A DNA stretch of 64,000 nt from assembly GCA_944324425.1 (NCBI GenBank), contig CALUWE010000003.1, forward strand, positions 1 to 64,000. The letters run 5' to 3'. Positions 1 to 9,255 of this stretch are shown here, in pieces. The position numbers were made by a program, and so were the translations under genes. Every line of letters begins with the position of its first letter. Positions within the stretch are counted from its first letter, which is position 1. The stretch is from Candidatus Gastranaerophilales bacterium. Lineage in GTDB: Bacteria > Cyanobacteriota > Vampirovibrionia > Gastranaerophilales > Gastranaerophilaceae. Below the pieces are notes generated by a model that saw nothing but the letters and a program-made list of their open reading frames with translations, ran no database searches and was not told where the DNA came from.

Positions 1-2892
1 ATTGAATTAGATGTAATTTCGGCGGATGATTTTAATTTGAATGTTAAAATTAACCCTGACGGAACAATTTTTGTTGCAGATTATTTTAAACAGCAAGAAA
101 CAGAAACTAAAACAGAGGATATTACAAACAAACAACCCGTACTTTTACCTTTCGGACTTAAACTTTCAAACAATCTGCCTGATATCAGGGTTAAAAAGCA
201 TAATATTTCTTTTATTGATATAAAAACAGGCAAAATATATGCTCTAACAGGGTCAAATTCCAATATCACCGATTTTGTTTTAAATAAGAAAATCAAAGTT
301 GAATCCGAAGGCAAAATTGTTTTAGACGGTTTTGAAACATTTAATTATGAAATTGATGTTTTTAACCGCTTAATGCCTGATATTGATATAAATGAACTTG
401 TTTTTGCTTCTTCATCAGACATTGAAAAAAAGGAAAATAATCAAGACATTAATTTTAATATTCTTGAATTCTTCAAGCAAATTAAAAATAAGCAAATTAA
501 ATCCGAATTAGATGTAGAACTTGATATATCGGGAAATTTTGAAAAACCCGTTTTGGTTGGTGAAGTTTCCTTGGATAAAATTTCAATGCTCTTAAACGGC
601 AAAATGCTTCCCGAAAGCAATGTTGAGCTTGAATTTAATAAAGACGGGCTTGAAATTGAGTCAAATTTCTATACTGCTGAAAACGAAAACACTATTGTTG
701 ACGGTTTAATTACCCATAAAAAACTTGATTTAACCTGTAAATCGAATGCGGGCCTTAAAAATATTTTTGAAATAACAAAAGAAATTTTATCTGCAGTCGG
801 AATTTCAGATTTTGATACCTTAAATGTAGCCGGCAAACTTGATACTGATTTTAAAATTGAATCCGATTACAAAAAAATTATCTCAAACGGTTCTATAAAA
901 CTTTTATCAGGCGCTCTTAAATGGGGTTTATATGATGTTAAAATTGATAACATAGGGGCCGATATTTCGCTTGATAATAATACTGTTTTGATAAATAAAT
1001 TGGGCTTTTCAACTTTTTCAGTTCCTCTGACTATTACCGGTAAAATTACACCTGACGCTAAAATGAACATTAATGTTTCAACTACAAAACTCATTTTAAA
1101 AAGCTTGCTTGTATCTTTAGGACAAGGTGCAATTTTAAAAGAAAATCCGATTTATTCGGGCTTTGTTTCGGTAAACGCAAATGTCTCGGGCGCCCTAACT
1201 TCGCCTTCAATTTCAGGCAAAGTCGATGTCAGCAGCTTGAAATTAAAAAATGTTCCTTCTGATATTACTCTTTCATTTAATCCTTTAAATATCAATTTGG
1301 AAAGCACCAAAACAGGTTTTAAAGGCAGTGCAAGAGCTCAAAATATTAAATTAACAAACCCTGCTTTTGTTGCTTCTGCTGCTTCAATGGATGCTGCTTT
1401 GGATGAAAATTCAATCACAATTAATCCCGCAAAGGCATATTTTGGGAAAAATGAATTTAATTTATCGGGAACGATTACTGATTATCTGAAAGAAAAAATT
1501 CTTTTGGATTTTCTGACTGAAGGCAAATTAAATGCAGCCTTAAAAGGGTTTATAAATCCTTATAATATGACTTTAGGGCTTGATATTTCAGTTTTAAATA
1601 ATTCGGAAGTTATTATCCCGGGGTTTGATAAATCAAAAGTAATTGTAAATGGTTCGGTTCAGCTTCATGATTCCCTTTTGAACCCGATTTTAAGCGGAAA
1701 ATTTGATTGTCCTTCAATCTCAATTCCTGAAATTCCCGTTTCTATGAAAAATTCCGTTTTTAATTTGAACGGCGTTATATTAAACGGTTCTGCTTCCGTT
1801 GAAGAATTTGTTTCAGGCGGAATAAAGGCTTCAAATATAACATCCGATTTCCAATTAAAAGGAAATGATTTTTATTTGAATAATCTTAAAGGAAGTGCTT
1901 TTGACGGCAAATTTGACGGAAACATTGCATATAATCTTCAAAGCACATTATGCAAAGTTATTTTAAACGGTGTTTCCATGAATGCTCTAAAAGCAATTGA
2001 AGGGGCTGCGGGAATTAAAAATGCACTGACGGGCACACTTTCATTTAACAGTGATATTAACTTTAAAGGTGTTGATTATAACGATATGATGAAATCTTTA
2101 AAAGGCGGTGCCGATTTTCAAATTAATAACGGTGTTCTTGCAAATTTGGGCGGCCTTAAAACCTTGTTAAACGCGCAAAATATAGTAAATAATGTTATTT
2201 TAAAGCAGACGGTGGAAAAAGTTTCAACTTTGGCCGTTCTTCAGCAGACATCCGAATTTAACTATATTAAAGGCGATTTAACTTTTAGCGGCGGCTATGC
2301 AAACCTTGACAATATCACTATGCAGGGTCCTAAAATGGCATATTATATCACGGGCAGATTTAACCTTATATCAGGTTCAATAGATGCCGTTGTTTTGGGG
2401 AGATTATCCGGTGATGTTGTAAATGTACTGGGTAATTTGGGTACTCTTGCTTCAAATTCAATTTCATCTTTAATTCCCGGGTTTGGCTCATTAACTGCTT
2501 CAATTGCAAAAATGTTAAATGAATCGCCAAAAAATGTCGACATTTCAAAGATTCCTTCTCTATCCGCTCAAGCAGATACACAAAAAGAATTTAAAGCGGT
2601 TTATCAAGGTACGAGTGAATCTTCAAGTGCAGTTAAATCTTTTAAATGGATAAATGATGCGGATACCTCTTCTGTTGAACAAACACAAACCACGTCAACT
2701 ACCGTTTCTGAAGTTAAAGAAAATATTAAGCAAAATGTAGACAGTGCGGTTAACACGGTTAAAACGAACATTACAACGGGAGTTTCTTCTGGTAAGGAAG
2801 TATTAAATACAACAAAAGAACAAGCTAAAGAACAGGCAAAAGAGCTTATCAATTCCTTTTTTAACCGCAGTAATGCTACTTTGAGCGAATAA
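1..2892 (+). CDS. AsmA/TamB-like envelope biogenesis protein (5' end cut by window)
   Basis: The reading frame is open from base 1, so the gene starts upstream of the window; the TTG at 37 is only an internal codon. About 963 residues are visible. They form long runs of alternating polar and hydrophobic beta-strand sequence with Asn/Gly turns, typical of AsmA/TamB/DUF748-type proteins that span the periplasm and help move lipids or assemble the outer membrane. The stretch around residues 790-830 (QGPKMAYYITGRFNLISGSI) resembles the conserved C-terminal part of AsmA-family proteins. The last 90 residues are a polar, Lys/Glu-rich tail, probably helical. It lies directly upstream of an OmpH/Skp chaperone, and a second AsmA-like gene follows at 6589, so this is an envelope-assembly neighbourhood. 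The family call rests on composition and the C-terminal pattern; the exact subfamily is uncertain. Confidence 0.7.
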   Translation: MELDVISADDFNLNVKINPDGTIFVADYFKQQETETKTEDITNKQPVLLPFGLKLSNNLPDIRVKKHNISFIDIKTGKIYALTGSNSNITDFVLNKKIKVESEGKIVLDGFETFNYEIDVFNRLMPDIDINELVFASSSDIEKKENNQDINFNILEFFKQIKNKQIKSELDVELDISGNFEKPVLVGEVSLDKISMLLNGKMLPESNVELEFNKDGLEIESNFYTAENENTIVDGLITHKKLDLTCKSNAGLKNIFEITKEILSAVGISDFDTLNVAGKLDTDFKIESDYKKIISNGSIKLLSGALKWGLYDVKIDNIGADISLDNNTVLINKLGFSTFSVPLTITGKITPDAKMNINVSTTKLILKSLLVSLGQGAILKENPIYSGFVSVNANVSGALTSPSISGKVDVSSLKLKNVPSDITLSFNPLNINLESTKTGFKGSARAQNIKLTNPAFVASAASMDAALDENSITINPAKAYFGKNEFNLSGTITDYLKEKILLDFLTEGKLNAALKGFINPYNMTLGLDISVLNNSEVIIPGFDKSKVIVNGSVQLHDSLLNPILSGKFDCPSISIPEIPVSMKNSVFNLNGVILNGSASVEEFVSGGIKASNITSDFQLKGNDFYLNNLKGSAFDGKFDGNIAYNLQSTLCKVILNGVSMNALKAIEGAAGIKNALTGTLSFNSDINFKGVDYNDMMKSLKGGADFQINNGVLANLGGLKTLLNAQNIVNNVILKQTVEKVSTLAVLQQTSEFNYIKGDLTFSGGYANLDNITMQGPKMAYYITGRFNLISGSIDAVVLGRLSGDVVNVLGNLGTLASNSISSLIPGFGSLTASIAKMLNESPKNVDISKIPSLSAQADTQKEFKAVYQGTSESSSAVKSFKWINDADTSSVEQTQTTSTTVSEVKENIKQNVDSAVNTVKTNITTGVSSGKEVLNTTKEQAKEQAKELINSFFNRSNATLSE

Positions 2893-2893
2893 T

Positions 2894-2923
2894 CTGGCAA
2901 ATTTTTGAAAAATTTGTTATAAT
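2894..2923 (+). promoter_or_regulatory. Predicted sigma70-type promoter of ompH with inverted repeat in the spacer
   Basis: CTGGCA (2894-2899) and TATAAT (2918-2923) are 18 bp apart, 27 bp upstream of the ompH ATG, with AAGGAG as ribosome-binding site in between. The spacer holds a perfect inverted repeat, CAAATTTTT / AAAAATTTG around a single G (2898-2916). It could be an operator or simply AT-rich sequence. Confidence 0.55.
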
Positions 2924-2950
2924 TTAGCAATCCATTGGAAGGAGAAAAAA

Positions 2951-3433
2951 ATGAATAAACAAAAAATTATTTTAACCTCAGTTGTTGCGCTATCCGCTTT
3001 TCTTTTGGGTGCAGGCGTTAACAATATTGCTCATTCTCAAGCAGCAGTTGCACCAAGCGCTATTAAAATCGGAGTTGTAGATGTTAATTCTGTTGTAAGT
3101 TCTTCTGCACAGGTTAAAGCTCTTAAAGCTCAACAAGATGCAAAGAAAAAAGAACTTGTTAAATGGCTTGATACAGTAAAATCTGATATTCAAAAGCAAT
3201 CATCACAAGAAAACAAAGTGAAACTTGCTCAAAAATATGATAAAGAATTAATTAAAAAACAAGAAGCTAACCAAAACGAATACGTTAAAAAATTGGAAGC
3301 TATCGATAAAAGCATTTCAAAAACAATAAATGACACCGCAAAAGCAAAAGGCTACACTATTGTTTTTGCTAAAAGCTCAGTATTATACGGCGGCGATGAT
3401 TTAACTGCCGAAATTAAAAAAGTTGTTAAATAA
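2951..3433 (+). CDS. ompH: OmpH/Skp-family periplasmic chaperone
   Basis: This 160-residue protein starts with a signal peptide (Lys-rich start, hydrophobic residues 6-21, likely cleavage near 30). The mature N-terminus has the family's short beta strand (IKIGVVDVNSVV), followed by a long Lys/Gln/Glu-rich helical hairpin (about 55-140) and a closing strand (YTIVFAKSSVLYGGDDLT) typical of OmpH/Skp. Skp-type chaperones are trimers that hold unfolded outer-membrane proteins in the periplasm. A strong AAGGAG site precedes the ATG. The gene follows an AsmA/TamB-like gene but has its own promoter and a strong terminator. The call is secure at family level. Confidence 0.9.
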   Translation: MNKQKIILTSVVALSAFLLGAGVNNIAHSQAAVAPSAIKIGVVDVNSVVSSSAQVKALKAQQDAKKKELVKWLDTVKSDIQKQSSQENKVKLAQKYDKELIKKQEANQNEYVKKLEAIDKSISKTINDTAKAKGYTIVFAKSSVLYGGDDLTAEIKKVVK

Positions 3434-3442
3434 CTGACAATA

Positions 3443-3472
3443 AAAAGCGGTTTTTAATTAAACCGCTTTTTT
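3443..3472 (+). terminator. Rho-independent terminator after ompH
   Basis: The arms AAAAGCGGTTT and AAACCGCTTTT enclose a TTAATT loop and run into a T-tract, nine bases after the ompH stop. Confidence 0.9.
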
Positions 3473-3536
3473 ATTTGGCAAAAAAAATTTTTTTCATGGT
3501 TTTTCTTATCAAAGCTTTTGTTAAGGAATTCTTTTT

Positions 3537-4484
3537 ATGAAAATTTCCCCCGCCAACAACAATTATCCGTTTCACCCCAACAATTCCGACTCACTCTCGT
3601 TTAAGGGATACTACTATGAGCCGCCAAGCAAAATAAACAGGCTTGATTTTTATAACGGCATTGAAGAAACCCCCAACAGATTTTTTACGTCGGAATCATT
3701 AAAACATGCGCTCTCAAGACCTGAGCTTTTAGGCAAAGAAGGGCTTAAAAACATAGGCAGAAGAATTTTTAAAGATGCACGCCTTATGGAAGCGGAAGCA
3801 AGCGTGTATTACGAAAATGCCAGACTTATACAAAAGAAGTTTAGGGCAGAAAAAAGAAAAAATCCCGATTTTTATAAAAACAATATCCGGCGCCACGGCA
3901 AACCTGTTCAAGAGGTTTTTGATGCCTCTGAATTAAATGACGGCACAGAATGTTTAATAGGCGTTGATTATTCGTCTGACGGAAACGTTTTCAAGGTTAA
4001 AAAATATAAAAATGAACAGGTTGAAAAGGTAACTTATGCTTCCGAATTTAAAAGAACCGGAAAAGTAAACCATGTTGAATTTTGGGAAAACGGCGCGCCT
4101 AAAAGAATTGAAATCGGAAAAAGAAATTTACCCGGCGGAGTCATAAAAACTGATAAACTCTATGAATATTCAGAAGACGGCAGATTTTTACATTCGGGCA
4201 TGAACGTTGTGGAACATCCTGACCATGGAACTGAAATGTATAACTATGTTTATCCGGGTTTTTCTCAATATGACCCGAACAATATTCAGCGGTATTGTAT
4301 AAAAAGAGTTGTAAATCCTGATAATACGGTAACCTGCTACGGGCTTATGGTGTTTAAAGGAAAACAATATTGGTGTTATATCCCTGAAATTACTTTCCAA
4401 AAAGAACTTGAAAACAAGCCGATATTCAACTCTACACTTGTTGAATTTGATAAGAAACAAATCCCGTATTATTCATACTATTAA
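3537..4484 (+). CDS. Lineage-specific protein with N-terminal SFKG motif
   Basis: A 315-residue protein that I do not recognise. The first 25 residues are polar, Asn/Pro-rich and end in SFKG (21-24). Other proteins in this window share this pattern: a Met-rooted polar leader, then xFxG. Residues 85-125 form a basic helical stretch. The C-terminal half contains repeated strand-turn units (YKNEQVEKVTYASEF, HVEFWENGAPKRIEI, LYEYSEDGRFLHSG) that look like MORN- or YD-type beta repeats. No classical signal peptide or membrane segment is visible. AAGGA lies nine bases before the ATG. The 3' end overlaps the convergent exonuclease gene by four bases. Function unknown; secretion is only an inference from the shared leader. 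Confidence 0.75.
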   Translation: MKISPANNNYPFHPNNSDSLSFKGYYYEPPSKINRLDFYNGIEETPNRFFTSESLKHALSRPELLGKEGLKNIGRRIFKDARLMEAEASVYYENARLIQKKFRAEKRKNPDFYKNNIRRHGKPVQEVFDASELNDGTECLIGVDYSSDGNVFKVKKYKNEQVEKVTYASEFKRTGKVNHVEFWENGAPKRIEIGKRNLPGGVIKTDKLYEYSEDGRFLHSGMNVVEHPDHGTEMYNYVYPGFSQYDPNNIQRYCIKRVVNPDNTVTCYGLMVFKGKQYWCYIPEITFQKELENKPIFNSTLVEFDKKQIPYYSYY

Positions 4485-5074
4485 TTTTTGCTTTTAATAT
4501 CTCGTATGATTTCATAAGTCATCTTGCAGTCTTTAAGTGCACGATGAGCATTTTTTGTGTCTATGTTTAAAAAATTTGCTATATTTGTTAATTTGTATGA
4601 GTTTAAGTTTTTATAAGCTAATTTTGAAAAAAACAAAGTGTCCGCATAATCGTTTTTTAATTTTTGTTTGAATTCTTTTTCAAGTGCGGAATTTATAAAA
4701 GATAAATCAAATTTAATATTGTGCCCTATTATGGGAAAAGTTCCAATAAATTTACAGTAATTTTTAAGCACCTCGCGCCTTGTTTCGCCCCCTTGGGCTT
4801 GTTCGTTTGTTATACCAGTTAATTGAACAATAAAATCGGGAATAATGACATCGGGTCTGATTATAGCCGAAAATTCTTCAGTTATTTTATCTTCGCAAAC
4901 TTTAATTGCACAAAGCTCAATAATTGAATCTTTATAAGGGTTTAGCCCTGTTGTTTCAACATCCGTTATAACGTAATTTGAAGGAATTTCTTTTAATTCC
5001 TCAGGCTTTTTTGTTTGATTTAAAAGAATTATCGGAGTATCGTCAACTGTATCTATATTAAAACTTAACTGCAT
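4481..5074 (-). CDS. DEDDh-family 3'-5' exonuclease (DNA polymerase III epsilon-like)
   Basis: With the ATG at 5074 the product has 197 residues. The DEDDh signature is complete: D38 and E40 in ITDVETTGL (Exo I), D123 in HNIKFDLSF (Exo II), and H177/D182 in HRALKDC (Exo III). Such enzymes remove 3' nucleotides for proofreading, RNA processing or repair. No DNA-polymerase-binding or helicase domain is attached, so whether it is the replicative epsilon subunit or a general exonuclease is open. An in-frame start at 5116 would add 14 residues, but the domain and a TATAAT-like box just upstream favour 5074. It is divergent from the TolC-like gene and shares its intergenic palindrome. Confidence 0.9.
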   Translation of the reverse strand: MQLSFNIDTVDDTPIILLNQTKKPEELKEIPSNYVITDVETTGLNPYKDSIIELCAIKVCEDKITEEFSAIIRPDVIIPDFIVQLTGITNEQAQGGETRREVLKNYCKFIGTFPIIGHNIKFDLSFINSALEKEFKQKLKNDYADTLFFSKLAYKNLNSYKLTNIANFLNIDTKNAHRALKDCKMTYEIIRDIKSKN

Positions 5075-5109
5075 AAGATGATTATACATTAAAATTTTAT
5101 AAAATTTTA

Positions 5110-5147
5110 TTGCCACATAATTTTCTTGTGTTATTATAATAACACAA
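5110..5147 (+). promoter_or_regulatory. Promoter of tolC-like gene with perfect 22-bp palindrome
   Basis: Candidate -35 TTGCCA (5110-5115) and -10 TATAAT (5135-5140). The -10 sits inside a perfect 22-bp palindrome at 5126-5147 (TTGTGTTATTA followed by its exact reverse complement). A dimeric repressor bound here would block RNA polymerase. The palindrome also lies upstream of the divergent exonuclease gene. No regulator gene is adjacent. Confidence 0.6.
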
Positions 5148-5170
5148 CATTAATTTTGGAAGCATTAACA

Positions 5171-6553
5171 ATGAAGAAGTTATTAACAATAGTATTTTTG
5201 CTGTGCGCATTTTTTAGCGTGAATGCAGCTTATTCAATTCAAAAAGATGTAGAAAATCAAGATAAAACGGAACTTTTAAACCTTAACTGGTGGCAAAAGT
5301 TTAACGATGAAAATCTGCTTAACTATATGCTTGTTGCTTACGACAACAATCAGGATTTAAAAACAGCCGGCCTTAACACTCAACAGGCTTTACAAGTTAC
5401 AAAAATGAGCTTTTCAAAAGAGCTCCCCACCTTATCTTTTGACGGCCAATATCAAAGGGAATTTGAATCAAGTGATCAATGGTTTGGCGATATGGTAATT
5501 CCGAATTACAACCAAAGCAGGTTTCTTTTGCCCTTAACTATGGCATATGAATTTGATATTTGGGGCAAAAACAGACTTAAGACAAAAAGTTTAAAAGTTC
5601 AGGAAGAAATAGTAAAACAAGATGAAAAATCGGTTTATATTTCACTGACTTCTGCAATAGCAGGAAATTACTTTAATTTAATAAAAGCTCAAAATTTAAT
5701 TAAAAATCAAAATGAACTTGTAGAACTCCAAAAAGAAATTGTTTCAAAAGAAGAAAAGAAATATGAAGCAGGACTTTCGCCAGTTATTGAATTAATTCAA
5801 GAAAGACAAGCTCTTCAATTTTTTGAGGCCGAATTGAATGATTTAGTTGAAAAAGAAGATTTATTAAAAAACAGGCTTCTTGTTTTATTGGGTGATAATC
5901 AAACAAAAATTCAAACAAGCGAAGATTTTGAGATTTTGGATGTTCCTGATTCTCTTTCGCCTGATTTAATTCAAAACAGACCCGATGTTGTTAAATCTGC
6001 AAACTATATTGACAAAGCAAGGTTTGATGTCAGAATTGCAAAAAAAGACTTTCTTCCTTCATTTTTAATTTACGGTCAGGTTGGTTTTAACGCTTATCAA
6101 CTGAATAAAATTTTTACACCGTCAAGCTGGCTTTCAAATTTGGGCGTAGCCCCAAGTATTGACCTTTTTACGGGCGGTTTTAAAACCTCAGTTTTAAAGT
6201 ATAAAAAATTTGAATATGAAAAAGCGCTTCAAGGATATCAAAAAGTTATTTTGGTTTCCGTTCAAGAGCTCAATGATTCTTTATTATCGGCAAAAATTGC
6301 AAGAAAAAATTATGACAATATGTATAACAATTTTATTTTTGAAGATAACCTCTGCAATTTGTCATCAAAACAGCTTGCAATCGGTTCAAAATCGGAACTT
6401 GAACACCTAAAAGCCAAACAGGCACTTTTAATTGCCAAAAAGAATGAAATAAATGCAAAAGCAAACTGTCTTTTAACCGCCATAAGCATTTATAAGGCAG
6501 CAGGGGGTATAGACTATACCCAAAATTCAAACACAAAAGATGAAAATATTTAA
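5171..6553 (+). CDS. TolC/NodT-like outer-membrane efflux channel
   Basis: The chosen ATG at 5171 is preceded by GGAAG and gives 460 residues with a clean signal peptide (MKKLLTIVFLL...SVNAA, 1-20). A longer frame from 5126 begins inside the promoter and is rejected. The mature protein opens with WWQKFNDENLLNYMLVAYDNNQDL, the signature start of outer-membrane factors of RND/MFP/ABC tripartite pumps (OEP family, two repeats). Long alpha-helical hairpins (about 160-250 and 370-440) with amphipathic strands in between fit a trimeric beta-barrel/tunnel. No lipobox Cys is seen, so unlike many NodT proteins it is probably not a lipoprotein. No pump or adaptor gene is in the window. The palindrome over its promoter suggests inducible repression. 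Confidence 0.9.
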   Translation: MKKLLTIVFLLCAFFSVNAAYSIQKDVENQDKTELLNLNWWQKFNDENLLNYMLVAYDNNQDLKTAGLNTQQALQVTKMSFSKELPTLSFDGQYQREFESSDQWFGDMVIPNYNQSRFLLPLTMAYEFDIWGKNRLKTKSLKVQEEIVKQDEKSVYISLTSAIAGNYFNLIKAQNLIKNQNELVELQKEIVSKEEKKYEAGLSPVIELIQERQALQFFEAELNDLVEKEDLLKNRLLVLLGDNQTKIQTSEDFEILDVPDSLSPDLIQNRPDVVKSANYIDKARFDVRIAKKDFLPSFLIYGQVGFNAYQLNKIFTPSSWLSNLGVAPSIDLFTGGFKTSVLKYKKFEYEKALQGYQKVILVSVQELNDSLLSAKIARKNYDNMYNNFIFEDNLCNLSSKQLAIGSKSELEHLKAKQALLIAKKNEINAKANCLLTAISIYKAAGGIDYTQNSNTKDENI

Positions 6554-6588
6554 TTGTTGCATGTTAAATAACAAGCTATGATTGTTAT

Positions 6589-9210
6589 ATGCAAAAAATT
6601 GTAAAAAATTGTATTGTCGCATTTTTTGTTTTTGTTTTTGCCTTGTGGGCATTTATAGTCTTGATTGTGCCTTTAATTTTAAACTCTGATTTTTTCATTT
6701 CAAAAATTTCAGACCTTGTTTTTAAATCAACAAAAAATGTTTTAATTTTAAATAATCCTGAATTTTTTGTTCACCCAAACTTGAATGCAAAATTTACTTG
6801 CTCTGAAATTTTAGTTAAAAATGCAAATCAAACATTAATTCTAAAGGGTGTAGAATCAAATTTTAGCCCGTTTAATTTTAAAACGAATAAATTCATAGCA
6901 AAAAAAATTTTTCTTCAAAAAACAGGCGTTAATTTTGTTATAAAAAAACCAAAAACCAAAAACAATAAATTTGACTACGCTGCCCTAAAAATGCTGCCTG
7001 AAATTTTAATTGATGATGCTTTTGTTGAACTTAAGACCTCTGAAAATACTTCCGTGCATTTTGATATTGACACAATTCGTTTTATTAATTCGAATTCGGC
7101 AAAAATTCTTTCTTTTAATCTTCACGGCTTTTCGGATTATCTTTTGGAAGATATTAAACTTACAAATAAATCAAAGTTTTATTTTTTGCAGGATGGTATT
7201 TATGTTGATAATTTAAAAGTTTATTTTTTTGATTCCCTTGCAATTGTAAAAGGCAAAATTTTTGATACGGAAAACGAGCCGTATTTTCTTGTTAACGGAA
7301 ACAATTTGCCTGCAAAAGATATTATAAATTGCACATTGCTTTTGTTAAAAAGGCAAAATAACAAAAAATATTTTATTGAAAACTTTAAAAACTTCAAAGG
7401 CAAGCTTGATTTAAGCCTTTATTATGAGCAAAACGGCTTATACGGACAAGCAAAGCTCAATAATTTCGGGGCGCAGACACTTCCTTTATCCATCCCTTTG
7501 TTTTTTAAGAAATTGGATTTTATTTTTGAAAAAAAAGAAATTTATATGAAAGGCAGCGGGCTTTTTGGCGGAGAGAGGTGCCAAGCGGATTTTTATTTAA
7601 CTGACCTTTTTACCGACAAATTAAAAATTTCAGGAAATATAAATTCAAAAGTTTCAAATTCATTCGCAAAAAAATATATAGAAGGCCTTTTTATCAAAGG
7701 CAAGGTATTTTTAAGTGTCGATTATCAGGTTCAAAACGGTATTGTTGATGTTATTTACAAGGCTTCTCTTGAGCCTGAGTCTGATATTTATTATTTAAAA
7801 TCCCGTCTGGGCTTATGGCGGCTTAATAGAACCGTTATTGCATATACAACCAAAAAAGAAGATATTATAAGACTTATTAAATACTCATATCTTGTTTCAA
7901 GCGGTAAAAAGCAAACAGAGATTATAAGCGGAACGGGCCTTTTTTCAAAACGAAAAAACAAAAAGTTTGCCATTGATAGAATTTTGGTTAAAACCAAAAA
8001 AGATGCACCCGTTTCATTGCTTGGTTTTATTGAATCAAACTTAAAAGGCGGCAGGTTCAACGGCCAAATTGAATATGATTTTATTAATTCCAAATTAAAC
8101 GGTTCATTAATTCTTTCAAACTCACGGTTTAAGGGTTTTATAATTAAAGAAGCGGCAATTTTTGCAAACAATAACACTATTTCAATTTTAACCCACGGAA
8201 CCCTGAAAAATGAAATCTATAATGCAATAATAGAGCTTAAAAATTCCCTCGACAGTGCGCTTACAATATATAATTTTGACATTTTTCTTAAAAAATACGA
8301 ATTAGAAAAATCTTCAAAGAAAAAAAGAAACTTTAAACCGTTTTTTGATGACATTGAAGTTAAAAGAAATATAGACGTGAAAAAACTTGTTTTAAGGCTT
8401 GATGAGTTCAAAAAAGGCAATATTGTAATAAAGAATCTTTTAATGAACGGACATGTAAAAAACAACATTCTTTATTTCAATATGAACGATGCTCTTTTTG
8501 CTGACGGTTTTTTGGGCGCTGTCGGTTTCTTTGATTTTAACAAAAAAACTTCCGTAATTGATTTTTCTGCCCGTGATATTGATGCTAAAATTGCTTCTTA
8601 TCAGGTATTTAATCTAAAAGACCATATTAAAGGTTTAGCAAGTGCAAAATTAAGGCTTGAACTCCTTGAAGGCTTTATGGGATATAAGGGAACTGCTGTT
8701 TTTAATGTTGAAAAAGGCGCACTTACAAAGTTTGGCACAAAAGAATTTCTGGTAAAAGGTAGCAAGAAAAAATCACCGTACAAGTTTTCATTATCTAAAA
8801 TAATTAAAATTGATAAAAATGCTTCTATTCCGGTTGAATCAAACATAAAGGGCTTTTTTAATTTTTGCGGGCCCGATATAGAGGATATAAATATCATAGT
8901 TCAAAATGACCTTATCTCTTTTTATATTGAAGGCTGTTATAACATAAAAACTCAGTTTGCAAGGCTGAATTTATGGGGCAAATATGACCGTGAATTTGAA
9001 AAAAATATTTCAATATTTCACATTCCTCTTTCCTTTGTTTATAAAATAATTTTTAAAGTTAAAGAGCAAAAGGATAAATATTTGGAAAAACTTTTAAAAA
9101 TTCCTTCTTTGAAAAACTCAAAGGATATGTCTAAAACTTTTAATGTCGGCCTTGAGGGCAATATAAACGACACAAAAACCTTAAAATTCCAATTTAAAGA
9201 CATCAGATAA
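6589..9210 (+). CDS. AsmA-like membrane-anchored periplasmic protein
   Basis: An 873-residue protein with a single N-terminal membrane anchor (about 8-30), followed by a long periplasmic region of repeated beta-strand sequence rich in Asn, Lys and Phe. This is the layout of AsmA-family proteins, which carry lipids between membranes or modulate outer-membrane protein assembly. The pattern 'FIVLIVPLILNSDFFISKIS' then 'L...NPEFFVHPNLNAKFTCSEI' matches the AsmA N-terminal style. It lies 35 bp downstream of the TolC-like gene on the same strand and may be co-transcribed. No Shine-Dalgarno is obvious. The protein is Lys/Phe/Asn-rich, in line with the genome's low GC. It is distinct from the other AsmA-like gene at the window start. 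Confidence 0.75.
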   Translation: MQKIVKNCIVAFFVFVFALWAFIVLIVPLILNSDFFISKISDLVFKSTKNVLILNNPEFFVHPNLNAKFTCSEILVKNANQTLILKGVESNFSPFNFKTNKFIAKKIFLQKTGVNFVIKKPKTKNNKFDYAALKMLPEILIDDAFVELKTSENTSVHFDIDTIRFINSNSAKILSFNLHGFSDYLLEDIKLTNKSKFYFLQDGIYVDNLKVYFFDSLAIVKGKIFDTENEPYFLVNGNNLPAKDIINCTLLLLKRQNNKKYFIENFKNFKGKLDLSLYYEQNGLYGQAKLNNFGAQTLPLSIPLFFKKLDFIFEKKEIYMKGSGLFGGERCQADFYLTDLFTDKLKISGNINSKVSNSFAKKYIEGLFIKGKVFLSVDYQVQNGIVDVIYKASLEPESDIYYLKSRLGLWRLNRTVIAYTTKKEDIIRLIKYSYLVSSGKKQTEIISGTGLFSKRKNKKFAIDRILVKTKKDAPVSLLGFIESNLKGGRFNGQIEYDFINSKLNGSLILSNSRFKGFIIKEAAIFANNNTISILTHGTLKNEIYNAIIELKNSLDSALTIYNFDIFLKKYELEKSSKKKRNFKPFFDDIEVKRNIDVKKLVLRLDEFKKGNIVIKNLLMNGHVKNNILYFNMNDALFADGFLGAVGFFDFNKKTSVIDFSARDIDAKIASYQVFNLKDHIKGLASAKLRLELLEGFMGYKGTAVFNVEKGALTKFGTKEFLVKGSKKKSPYKFSLSKIIKIDKNASIPVESNIKGFFNFCGPDIEDINIIVQNDLISFYIEGCYNIKTQFARLNLWGKYDREFEKNISIFHIPLSFVYKIIFKVKEQKDKYLEKLLKIPSLKNSKDMSKTFNVGLEGNINDTKTLKFQFKDIR

Positions 9211-9255
9211 TTTTTTTATGTTACCATTAATGTAAATTTAGGGCGAGGTTTTATA

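Noticed and set aside
1-36. Treating TTG at 37 as the start of the first gene
   Set aside because: The frame is open to base 1 and continues the same beta-strand pattern, so the gene is simply truncated by the window.
5126-5170. Upstream start giving 15 more residues to the TolC-like protein
   Set aside because: That region is the promoter palindrome; the ATG at 5171 has a ribosome-binding site and a clean signal peptide.
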